From Strigamia acuminata (lineage: Eukaryota; Arthropoda; Chilopoda; Geophilomorpha; Linotaeniidae): a stretch of DNA of 64,000 bases. Where the stretch lies: the NCBI GenBank assembly GCA_949358305.1, contig OX442318.1, positions 8,108,501 through 8,172,500 of the forward strand, given 5' to 3'. Below, in pieces: positions 23,125-34,700 of this stretch; within the stretch, counting starts at the first letter, position 1; every line of letters begins with the position of its first letter. Under the pieces are notes generated by a model. It ran no database searches. It had not been told where the DNA came from and worked only from the letters and a program-made list of their open reading frames with translations. Both the position numbers and the translations under genes were made by a program.

Positions 23125-24147
23125 TCAGTACTTCGTGGCTCCACCTCTAGCTTTCAAAACTGCTGTAATCCTTCTAGGGATGGATACTATTAAGTCATCA
23201 CATTCTTTTGGGGTAATGTGATTCCAGATCTGATTCACAGTTTCTTCTAACTCGGTTAAGGTCATCGGTCCTACTTCTTGTAGTCGCTTTTTTACTTTAG
23301 CCCAAATATTTTCTATAGGATTAAGGTCCGGTGAGTTTCCTGGCCAGTCCAACACATCAATTCCCATACTTTCGAAGTAGAATGTAGTCTTCTTCGCCCT
23401 ATGAGCAGGTGCACCATCTTGTTGGTAGATGTAACTGCCCTCCGGAAAATAGTGTTTGGCGGTTGGAATGAGGCAATTATCCAAAACATTGATGTAAACC
23501 TCTGCATTAATGCTTTGTTTCACAGTTTCTAAGCTACCAAGTCCGTTTGCTGTCATGGTTCCATAAACCATTATCCCAGGTGCAAATTTGACAGTCTTTG
23601 AAATGCAATGGGGATGGAATTCTTCTCCTTTTTTTCTTAAAACTGTAGTTTTCCCATCTTTAAACAAACAAAATCGCGACTCATCGCTGAAGATAACTTG
23701 TCTCCACTGTTCAACAGTCCAATCTTTATGTTTATGGCACCATAAAACACGTTTTTTTTGCATTGCACGTGTGAGAAGTGGTTTCTTCTTTGCAACTCGA
23801 AATCCATATCCCATTTCCTGGAGTCTGCGCCTTGTTAATTTTTCAGATACAGGCTTTTTGATTATATCAATCCATTTAGCCGTTATTTTTCTGGCAGAAT
23901 CTTTCTTGGATTTCTTCACAAGACTTCTGAGGATGTTGTCTTCTGTCTTTTTTGTATGGCGTGGACGACCTGACCTTGATCTCACATTGCATTTTCCGGT
24001 TTCTTCTTGTGTTCTGATAATTCTGCCAACAGTGGAACGATGAATTCCTATTTGAGTTGCAATTTCTGCATTGGAAATGCCTTGGGAATGCTTTTTGATT
24101 ATTAATTTTCTCACTCCTAATTCAATAGGTGTGCATTTTGCAGCCAT
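23125..24147 (-). CDS. Tc1 family transposase (DD34E), intact
   Basis: 340 residues from ATG to TGA with no interruption, the usual full length. Residues 1-110 form the paired-like DNA-binding region with two helix-turn-helix units separated by a GRPR motif (residues 60-63). The catalytic triad is D155 (FSDESRF), D244 (QQDGAPAH) and E279 (SPDLNPIENIW), with exactly 34 residues between the last two. It acts in the nucleus, binding the direct repeats in the TIRs and moving the element by cut-and-paste at TA dinucleotides. An intact frame with near-matching TIRs suggests recent, possibly continuing activity. Whether it is expressed cannot be seen. Confidence 0.96.
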   Translation of the reverse strand: MAAKCTPIELGVRKLIIKKHSQGISNAEIATQIGIHRSTVGRIIRTQEETGKCNVRSRSGRPRHTKKTEDNILRSLVKKSKKDSARKITAKWIDIIKKPVSEKLTRRRLQEMGYGFRVAKKKPLLTRAMQKKRVLWCHKHKDWTVEQWRQVIFSDESRFCLFKDGKTTVLRKKGEEFHPHCISKTVKFAPGIMVYGTMTANGLGSLETVKQSINAEVYINVLDNCLIPTAKHYFPEGSYIYQQDGAPAHRAKKTTFYFESMGIDVLDWPGNSPDLNPIENIWAKVKKRLQEVGPMTLTELEETVNQIWNHITPKECDDLIVSIPRRITAVLKARGGATKY

Positions 24148-24282
24148 TGCATAAAAAGCTTATTCCTTACAAAATTAGTGAATGATAGGGAATCATGTGC
24201 AAATATGCAAATTAGTATACGATATATCACATGTATGGTCTATGCCAATTCCATAAATTGAGGGGAAAGAGAGTTTTAGCAG

Positions 24283-24538
24283 AAGTTGCAGGACTTTTGT
24301 ACCAATTTTGTTGTGTTGCAGGACTTTTGTCTCTAGTGTAATTTTTATTTTTGTTTATTTTGTACTGAATAAAGATGTTTTCAGCTGATGTTATAAAACA
24401 ATTCTAGTCTAAAAAGATAGGGCTTTTCAATTTTTAAAGTGTTATTGCTCTAGCTGTCATGGTTTTTATGCTAGATGCCATCAAAGTTTGAAGTAAGTGA
24501 AAAAATTGCTCTGTTGCAGGACTTTTGTCCGGGGGTTG
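24283..24538. repeat. Right terminal inverted repeat of the Tc1 element
   Basis: Reverse complement of 22864-23119 with a handful of differences. It ends gtccgggggttg followed by the TA duplication. Confidence 0.9.
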
Positions 24539-24540
24539 TA

Positions 24541-25236
24541 TAATGAAAAGAAGAAGAAGAGAAAAAAATAAACATTCATTTTGACACAAGTTACAGCACA
24601 AGAATATTCTTAATGCTTTTATATGATGGGAAAGATAAGTGATTTTTTTGTGCACTGTGGAATAATCATTTTAACCTTTGTAATTTTCCAAATGGATTGT
24701 TATACACTTTATGTTTTTGTTTTCTTAACTTTTGCCATGTTTTTTAAGATGCTTTAATGATGTAAAAGCTTCTACATGTATGTTGGAAACATTTCTGTAG
24801 TCATTTTAGTTGTCAATTTAAAGGAAAAGCTCCCACACATTTTTCAATTATTTCTCCAATTATTTTCCACCACAAAAATGAAATTTTTCCATTAATTAAT
24901 TAATTTCTCATCAAATATTTATTTATTTACCAGAAATGCTTTTCTCAATTTCTAGTTATATACAAATACAAGTTTGTTTGTTTTTATACATATAAATTCT
25001 TATTATAAAACAAAGTTTGAAATTTTTTCAAGTTCCGGTATATGTCAACATATAACTACCACAATTTAATTGTGAAAAAAAAATCTTTTTTTTCTGTTAC
25101 AGTTTTTGCTTTCATTATTAATAAAGTATTATGTAAATATCCTTTCTTAAAAACAACTTTGTTTGAACATTTTATTTCACTACCAAATTCTACAAATCCA
25201 CATTTTAAGCAAATTAATATGGATTACATATGGATT
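24541..25236 (-). other. 3' UTR and flank of the dynein gene
   Basis: AT-rich, no coding. On the minus strand the dynein stop (25237-25239) is followed 61 nt later by an AATAAA signal at 25171-25176. The rest is simple AT-rich flank up to the Tc1 element. Confidence 0.6.
25171..25176 (-). terminator. Polyadenylation signal AATAAA of the dynein gene
   Basis: AATAAA on the minus strand, 61 nt downstream of the TGA stop, within GAAATAAAATG. Position is ordinary for an animal mRNA with a short 3' UTR. Confidence 0.6.
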
Positions 25237-28200
25237 TCACTTTGTATCACACAGTAACGCCACGGCACGTAAAATCCAGTGTTCGGGCGGTTGGGCCGTT
25301 TTTAACCACAGCGAAGTTACGTAGAACAAATCGGTGCGCTTGGGTTTCTTATAAACAGGACACATGTACAACTTGGGATCCTTTGGAGCCAATGAATTTA
25401 TGGCGTAGCAATGAATGACAGGTATGGGCACTGTCAGCACCTTTGGGGCTTGTTCCTGCAGTCTTAGCATTTTACGGTCCCAAGCCGCGCCGTCCAAAAA
25501 CAACCCGTACACATAAATTCCTTCCTAAAAGTTTAAGAATTTCAGTCCCGTATTACCTGGCTTTAAGCCGCATGCCGGTGTAGTGCGAGTTTTACCGGCA
25601 TACCGATAAACCCCATTTTTACTGACATGCCGGTGTAGGTCAATCAGAATTGAGCCAAAACAGGCATAAAAATCATTTTTAGGTGTCCAAAATGTAGGAA
25701 ATTGGCCTAAATTTCTATAATTTTTCCAAAATTTTAGTAATAATCTTCAGAATATCAAGAAAATTCAAATTTCAGGCCGAAATTCCACATCCGGGCTCTT
25801 TTAAATAAAAAACAAAAAAACAGGTTTCTCACTTATATCGGCACGTTTCACTTCATACCAGCAAGCTTGTACAAACTTGTATAAACTTGTAAAAACCCAG
25901 TAACCCTTTGTCCAACGGCATGCAGCTTAAAGCGGGGTACCCATACGATTCAAAAATATATTTTACTGTATATTGCAATATAATTTCAATGTATTTTTGA
26001 ACCATATATATGGGTATGTTCAACAATAATTAAGATATCGACTAAGCTAACAGCCTAGATTCACTTCAGCGAAGTCCTTTCAGCAATGAAAGCGGCCTTA
26101 ACCTGACCTAACTTTACCTTACAGAAAAACAACGCCTTACCGGAGGTGAAGAAGTAATTTCTTCGCGGAAACTTTTAGTCACATCATTGTGCAGAGCAAC
26201 AGTATCTAAAGCCCAGCCTTTGTGCGCTCGAGAAACTTCTTGTCTCATGGATGTCAGGAATCCTGTTGAATGACATTGAAAAATATAAATAAACAAAACA
26301 TTAGAGTGTTTGCGAGATGCATTTTTCCCTTATTTTGCTCCACGATACACTATTTTAGTGCCATATCGTAAGGGAAAAATTTTTAGTGTATCGTTTTCAA
26401 CACTAAATTAAAATATAGCGAAGCCAATCAGAATTGAGAACACTATATTGTTAGCTCCGCCCATTGCAAATGGCGATTATTTCGTTGTCCCGATCAAACA
26501 CATCACAGTCATAGGTACGTAGATTGAATGATAAGTGAGGCCCAAAAACCATACTTTATAGGCATAATAATGGAATTTTATGCAGAAATTTGCACATTTA
26601 AGCCCCCAAATTAAATTTTTAGGCCCAAAATTACTAACTGTCAGTATTTGGCTGAAATAGTGTAGTGATAAGGAAAAAGTGCAGTCGGCAAAAAATTAAT
26701 TTATCATTTTTCCCTTACACTAATTTTATACCGTATAGTCTTTAACTGTAAGGGAAAAATGCATCCCGCAAACTCTCTAATATTAATTATATCTTCCATT
26801 ACCTTGAGGATTGAAAAATCCGGTGAGCCAAAAGCAAACCGGTTTACCGGTAAACACCCAACGATAGAACTGCTCGTTTCTTTCCAAGAACTCCGTAAAC
26901 CAGAAGCCGATACTCGCCGATTCCCAACTAACTTTCTTCCATATCATAGGTACTTTGGCATCATAAATGTTATCAAGAGCATCACCCAAACTCTCATTCA
27001 TTATAATAGTTCCTTCAATCGCTAGTTTCAAATCTTTGCAAGTTGTTCGAACAATACTGATGCACCTTTGCATGCGATCCACTTCTTGCTTCAATATAAT
27101 GTTTAAGGGATTGAAAATGCCCATTTTTTCCAAACGGGCCCGCACTTCGTGGGCAGTATAGTTTGGTGGCATTTTATCCAGCATGTCTTCAGCCATGCGA
27201 TATACGACGGATTCTCGACTCTCTCCGCCACCGCCACCACCTTCCTTAGGCTGAATGCTCAAGACCAAATCCAAGATGGACTGCGCTGTATTACTTTGAT
27301 ACCTGTGTAAAAAAATCGATTGTAACTTAATAGCCACTTATCAAACTGCTGCAAGACAAACTCCCACAAAAGCATTTGCCAAGAATGTTTTCATTAATCA
27401 AGGACGACAATTAGAGGTTCAAAGGCAATCAGATATAGTATACCCTTGATTTGCAACGACGGCCAAGTTCGTTCCACGAAAACCTCGTGCAGAACATACA
27501 GGTTGTATAATACCAAATTGTTACCGCACCAGAAGCGGAAGCATTGGCTAAAATTTAGTAATAAATGTCATCTAGCACCCTGGTTCTTAACCTTGACTTA
27601 GAAAATTTGTACTTTGCCCCCCCTAACAATGATTAATACAGTCAAAACTCTTTATAACGAATCGCAAAGGACCCGAAAAAGCGATTAGTTATATCGAAAT
27701 TTTTTAACACGGTGTTCTATGGCCAGCCAACCAAACCAGCCATTTTTAGGTATTTGTTATATCGATAATTCGTTATATCGCGATTCGTTATAAAGAGTTT
27801 CGACTACTTCTTTCAGACTAAATTATTTATGGTGTCGCTTAGCCATTTAAATATTAAACATTTTTCTGAAGTGACTTCGCATCCACAGGACAGGTGGAAG
27901 TTTGTCTCAACGTATACAAAACAATCAAATTAAATTAAATTAAATCTTAACGTAATGTCTGCATTAGCATGCAATCCAAACACCATCGGACTATCCACAG
28001 CCGGTAAGGCTCTGATAAATGCCAAGAAGTCGCCCGGCGTGCTGCACTTTGGAATTTTATATTCACCAAAAAAAGTAAAATTGTCTGTAAACATGAAATC
28101 ACCAAACCACACCTAAGCAAATTAAATCAAATTAAAATTTCAACAATTTCATCAATAACCCAAAATACAAACCTTGGTGAAAGTGTTCAAAAGCCGCTTA

Positions 28201-28700
28201 TCAAAGTTATCGGTCACTCTGCCGCCGTACTGGACTTCAGCCAACATATAACGAACAGTAACCCAAGAAACACCTTTTTTGGGGTCGATGTCGTCCAGAT
28301 GATTCCTCACAAACTGTACACTCGAGCCCAAATCAGCCGAATTGAATTCATAAGGAATGTTCCAACCCAATGGCCCATACTTTCTTCTTTCTTGTACGCA
28401 AGAATGAAAGAATGCAACAGCGTACAGCATCGGTTTCCACTGATACGCTTCGGAGTAATCGAGCTTTTCTTGCGTGATTGAAGAATAGGTTCCCAGCAAT
28501 CCGGCTCGCATTCCATCAGGCGGTTGAGTGGTAAACTTAATGCCAATTTGCAACAAACTAATAGGAAACTTTGGATGTGGCTCCGAAGTGATCCAGACAC
28601 GAAAATCTGGATGAAAATTTTCAGTCGTTGTGTACAAGTCCATCAATTCATCCATAAAATCCAATCCCAAATGACAATTTTGAAGCAAAGCCCATCCTCC
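25237..28700 (-). CDS. Dynein exons 38-42: AAA6 and C-terminal domain, residues 4068-4599
   Basis: Exon 38 has [19 protein letters not shown] and [16 protein letters not shown]. Exon 40 has [20 protein letters not shown] and ends FFNPQ. Exon 42 carries the characteristic end of the DNAH5/8 class ([15 protein letters not shown], then [14 protein letters not shown]) and the TGA stop. The complete C-terminal domain is present. Exon 40 contains a run of six glycines (EGGGGGGES) not expected in every relative. Confidence 0.96.
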
Positions 28701-31700
28701 CTTTGAAAAAATAGAAAAATTAAAACCTCTCATACACACCGCATTACCCCGCTTTGGAAGGCATGATCCAGAATCACGCGTCCAACCGCTTGCAGTACTG
28801 GAGAAAACAAACCCCAATTTTACACTTTTATGGAATATCATAGAAAGGAGTAAAGGACCAATCAATCAGATCCCCAGGTCTGGTCAAACATGCATGCCCT
28901 CCAAAACAGGATACATGACGTTCTATGACCAAGCAACCAACCAAGTCATTCTTAAGTATTTGTTATACTGCGGTTTGTTGTAACAAGGTTCAACTGTATA
29001 CGATATTGCACAACAACTGCATTCGTTTGGAATCCGAAGATTTTTGGCGTGTTTAAATATTTTTGTTGTTCAAATGGTTGTCTAAAATGTGCATTTACAC
29101 AAGTTTAAATTAAATAAACCAAATTACGGTAACGACTAACGACTCTTCGAATGCAGCCACTGTTCTACTAGTCAAATCCATATATCCTCATACTCCTGTG
29201 AAAGTGATGGAAATAAAATATGTATAAATTACTAACCCCAGCCAAGCATTGGTTGACCAGTCTCCTGGAATGCACTTCCTGTCCCTGGCCCATGGAGATG
29301 GGTTCAGAATAAAGATTATACTTCTTAGCCAGTTCTTGAATTTGTTGTGTGGGATCAGAACCCATCGACAGAAGAGAAATAAGAGGAACTCGCGGATCGC
29401 TTTCAAGGAAAGTCGCTTCAAAATTCAGTATGACCGGATCGGCGAACCGTTGTCCCAAAGAATCGCCAACGTATTTGCGAGTTTGGACCAAGATCCTGTC
29501 CGGACTCCAAGCCCTTATCAGCAATAGTTTCCTAAAGCTGTCCAACGACGAGCTGTAGCCATCCGGAATGACTTCCTCTTCGGGCGCATCTTTATCGAAC
29601 CACGCTTTCCAATTCTTCTCGCCCCGCGCCACTTGGCTTTGAATTTCCCGGAACTGAGGCATTTTGCTTAGTTCCACAAGATTTAACCACGTGACATCCG
29701 TTATCCATTTGGCGGGTTTCGGAGTCACGGCGTTCAAATCCAAAGCCGCGCCGCCTCTCAGTAAGTTTTGTAATTCCTCCTGCTTCACGATACCCCGCGC
29801 CAAGTCAATTTTTATGGCCAACATAAAGACGAACAAAAATTTATCCTTTTCGTACAAACCACGAGATGTGAATTTGAATAACGCATACATCATATAATCA
29901 ATGATTATGTTAATTCGTTTTGAAGTTACCGGAGATTGGCTGGACCTGCAAGTAAAAACAAACGTATAGGATTTCGCAGAATTAAGTATATGACCGTACA
30001 TATATCTTATATCTTATATCTTCCGAATGCCAGGGTTGCACGCATTACTGTAATTTAGTAACTAGTTACCGTTACAGTTATTTAGCCAAAAAAGTAACTA
30101 GTTACCAACCGTTACCGTTACTTCTTAGTGAGTCTAGTTGCCACTACCGTTATGACTATTCCACTATGCTTATAGCAATACCAAGGATTTTTATAAGGGA
30201 AAAGTACCTGCGGCAAACTGTGTAACGTTATCTTTACAATTACTTAACGATAATGCGTGCAACACTGCCAATTGCCGCAAGCCTCTTTTACCGTGCGGGG
30301 TAAAAATAAATTTTGCAAGTAGCGCGCGGTCCTCTAATTACGCATAGGAGCAAAACGTTTCATTTATCGCATTGTTTTAGTATATTTCGTTGCAAAAACG
30401 TTTAAAAAATCACTTGGCTGATATTAGATTTAAATAGCCCGGGACCTCTATTACCGAGCGGACCTCCAAGTGCGCGCAGGACAATTTCTTTTTTTTGCAA
30501 ATTTCGCACACAAACCTTGACATGGATTGGTCAAATATGGTCAAAAATTGCTTGAGCGATGTCTGGTACATGTAATTGACCAAGGCCATTTCACAAATCA
30601 AAAAGTACAACGTGCTCCCTCGAGCGGCAACCGGCCGGAATTCCTCCCTCGACGAGTTAATTTTGATTTCTGTTTCGGCGGCGACAGAAAGTCTTTCTTT
30701 GACCTCGGCCGCCGTTTCTTTTGTGATGGCTAACATGACGAGAAGCGATTCGTCCTCGACCAATGATCCCTGAGTGGAGGTCAACTTATACAGCAGATTG
30801 TCTTCCAGTTCTTGCATCCGTCGTTTGTTCGACGTCACAATTTCTAATAACTTTTTCTTCTCCACTTCCAATTCCATTTTCTCAGTCAAAATCACTCGGC
30901 CCAACAGCTGATCTTCCAAACCTTTCATTGTCACTGTAAAATCGATCATGGAAGTCTTGGCACAAATCTTATACAAAAGTAATTCATTTTTACAAATTGT
31001 TCACCCTTGTGCAAATTGCTCAGGATAGTACAGTAAACTCCCTCTGTACTCGTTTCATACAACTTGTGAAAAACTCCCATTGGCTGTTGACCTGTCCAGG
31101 TAAGTACGACAGAATAGTTACGCACAGCGACCCCTTGTCTTATTTAACGTGAGCATGCATCCCACACCAGGGTAACTCGATCTATACTCTGGCCATGTGT
31201 AAGTTTGGCCTAAATCCGAGCGTCATAACTCACTCTGTGTGCCACCAGAAAAATTAATTCAGAGTTTATTGCTTGCTTCTTCCAGAAATCTTAGAACGTT
31301 CGCTTACTATTTTCAGTAGATCGGTTGCAATCCTGGTGTTTGGATCTATTTTCTTGTATCACTACACCAGAGAAAAGGCTCGGATTTAGGCCAAACTTAC
31401 ACATGGCTAGAGTGTAGTTATATGTATTCTTGAGCTTGTGATATGCCCAACTCAACCACTGGGAGTTTGCCCTAAGTTTTCTGAAAGTGCGTTTGTTTAC
31501 TTCGGGTGTAAACTTGGGATTTGGCAATTTAGTTATGAAAACTGCCGAGAAATTTAAATCCACTTCGCATTCTCTGTCTCCAACTTTGACCTTCCACTTC
31601 CTTCCGGCTCTGATGAAATTTTTTTCCAATATGTGGTCAAGCGCAGGATCCAATGTCTCACCGATGTCCTCGATGAGTAGCGGAAATCCCATTGACAGTG

Positions 31701-34700
31701 CGTCTTCGACTTGGGTTCGAAACCGCTTGTTGTTTAGCGTCGTGATAATCATACTTTGGTCTTTGGCTCGATTAATGATCCAGTTTTTCCCTTGGCCTTG
31801 TGGGTCAATCAACAATGGATATCGTATCGATCGTGTGAAAATGATTCCGTTTTGCACGGACAGTTCGTCGGTGGGCAACTCCTGAAGATTCCACTCTCCG
31901 ATCTTTGAAAATAAAATGTTTAAATACAATTTCACGTTGCGAATTAATCAAAACTTAACTGTTGCCGGATCACTCAGAGCGTTTAATGGGTTTAAGTCGT
32001 TCGAAAAGAAAACGTTACGGGTGGACAAATCACCCTGCCATGTTCTCATTAAATAGTTACGAAATTCCGAATTGAACGGTCCCGAGTACGACAGAAATCC
32101 AGCCAACATCATTACATCTCCAACAAGTCTAAAAATGAGAAAAAAAATTTGCACAGCTCTAGTAGCAGTTACTGATAACAGACAAAAATACAGAAACCCA
32201 GAGTTAACATCAATAATACAATTAAGCTTAGAAACAACACTGGGAAAATAATAATGATCATATTTCTGATTTAGAAACCGAAATCCAACAAAAATTGACG
32301 TTGTGCAAAAACCGCAAGAGTTACCGTCTAAAAGTTTAGAAACTGTCAGGAAACCATGTGCAAATACAGTGTAGGCTGCAGAGCCCGGACATAGGACGGG
32401 ACCCAGAAACTTGTACGGTCCGGACAATATCCATTCTGTAGGGCATATACACTCTCTGGTCCGGACAAATGCCACATGTCCGGACTAGAGAGTTAAAGAA
32501 AATCAATTTCTGCTACATTAAAACAATTCAAAAACGCCAATTTTCTAACAAAAAAAGTTAGAAAAAGAATTTAAAACACTAATATTTTAATGAAATTTTA
32601 ATTTATTGCAGGTTCACAAGAGTTGGAAAAGGAAATTTGCGTTAAAGGTACCGTTGCGCCAGGTCTACGTTCGTGAACACGTGCACATGGCGCAACACAC
32701 TACCTTTTCCAACCTCTTCCAACCCTTTTAAACATGCAATAAATTAAATTTTTATTTAAATTTTAGTGTTTTAATTTTTTTTCTAATTTGTTTCATTAGA
32801 AAATCGACATTCTTGGTTTTTGTCCGGACTATACAGCGATTTTTCCCTATACGGGATGCATCGCTTAGTCCGGATTCCGGAAGGGGGAGCTGTCCGGACC
32901 ACAGAGCAAATTTAGCATTGCTCCTTATTGGTTGGGTCCGGCAAACTTGTCCGAACTAGGGATGAGAACGGGACCAATTTTTGAGTCCCGTCCCGTCCCG
33001 TGTCCCGAAAATTTTGAATTTTTGAGTCCCGTCTCGTCCCGTGTCCCGAAAATTTTGAATTTTTGAGTCCCGTCCCATCCCGTGTCCCGAAAATTTTGAA
33101 TTTTTCGGGTCCCGTCCCGTCCCGTGTCCCGAAATTTCCACTTTTCCGGGCCCAAAAAACACCCGTATTAAGTAAAAAACCTGTATTATGTCTTAATACA
33201 CACGTATTACGTCATAATGCACATGTTTTACGACGTGATACACACGTTTTACGTCGAATTACGTAATACACACGTAATACCCAAGTCCCGTCCCGTCCTG
33301 AATCCCGTGGAATACCGTTTCACCCAGTCCCGTCCCGTCCCGAATCCTGTGGAATACGTTCCACCCAGTCCCGTCTCGTCCCGAATCCCGCTACAGGACC
33401 GGGACCATTCCCGGTCCCGTTCTCATCCCTAGTCCGAACCACACAGCTGTCCGGTCGGTACTATGTCCGGGCTACGCAGCCTACACTGTAAGTGCAAATC
33501 ACGCCATGACATCTCACACCAAATCCCGCTGAATCTCCGTTTAATCCCGCTGAATCTCGCATCTAATCTCGCTCAATCTCGCATCTAATCTCGCTCAATC
33601 TCGCATCTAATCTTTACCATACAATAATTGACAACTCAAAACAATACCAACTTGTCAACCATCGATTTAGACAATTTGCTCTGCTCCGTCCACCGCACTC
33701 TTTCCACCGCCAACCCATTGATCAACGTCGACGCCGTCGACATCCTAAACCGACAACTTTCCGCCGTGTCCAACAACTCCTGTTTCTCTCCCATAGCCCC
33801 GTCGTACAAAGCCTGCACCGCATCAAGTTCCCGCTGCTTCTCATCCAACGTCGCCTGCGCATCATTCAGCTCCACAAGCGCCACACTCAACCGCGCTTCC
33901 TGCACGATCAAATTCGCCTTCAACGGCAACACCTCCCTATTGATACCGTAAAAAGTCGCCATCGCTATCGTCCACGCCAACAACCCCGCCACCTGACCGC
34001 AAACTTTAAGCGCCGTCTCGAAATTATAATCCGGCATCTCCAAATACGGCGCCATGATCTCGATCGTCTCCTCGTTGATCGTGTCCTTCGGAAAATTCTG
34101 CAGCTGGAACAGAAATCCAGAACTGCTCATCAGCTTCATCGACTCGGACCACGACGGCTTCGGACATATGCGGTCGGGGTCGGCAATCACCGGATCGAGC
34201 CGCTTTTGGAAAAGAATCAGCACGACGTCCATGATGCGCATGATGAGATGCGGCGGCTTGCCCAGTTTGCGCACCGTGGCGATGTCGGCCGCCTTGATGG
34301 TGAGCAGCGCGTCTTCGGCCGCCTTCATGGCCGGCTTCGCGTGCTCCAGTTTGATCTCGGCGATCGCCTTCTCCACGCCGATCCCGTCCACAATTTTCTG
34401 CGCTTTGTCCTTCACCTTCTGCACCTCGTTCTTGACGGTTTTCGCCGCTTCCGCGCTGCGCGTCACCTCTTCCAGCACTTTGTCCACCTTGACCGACGCC
34501 ACGGCCAGTTCCTTCTCCTTCTCCACCAGTTCGGCGGACAAGGAGCCGACGGATTCGGTCGCTTCCAGCAGTTTGGCGAGTCCGGTGCTCATTCGGTACG
34601 CCAGTTCGCCGATTTGCCCGTGCTTGATCTTGTAGATGTTCTTGTACATGTTGATGAACGACAGGTACGACTTGGGGGTGACGAAATTCGCTCGCCGGAA

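Larger units (their letters stand above)
22864..24538 (-). mobile_element. Complete Tc1-like transposon, 1,675 bp, long TIRs of IR/DR type
   Basis: TA target duplications flank the element (22862-22863 and 24539-24540). Terminal inverted repeats of about 256 bp (22864-23119 and 24283-24538) differ at only a few positions by eye, the outermost being cagctcccgg versus caacccccgg. Each TIR contains three copies of a direct repeat around acaaaagtcctgcaac: one at the outer end and two at the inner end. Paired direct repeats inside long TIRs are the IR/DR layout of Sleeping Beauty-like elements. The transposase gene between them is intact. The element sits in the gap between the convergent 3' ends of the Ig and dynein genes. 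Confidence 0.93.

Noticed and set aside
33648-33651. Alternative exon 33 end at TTG|gtattg
   Set aside because: Phase 0 does not fit exon 34, which needs phase 2; AA|gttggt gives Asp-Lys-Leu-Val-Gly as in the family.
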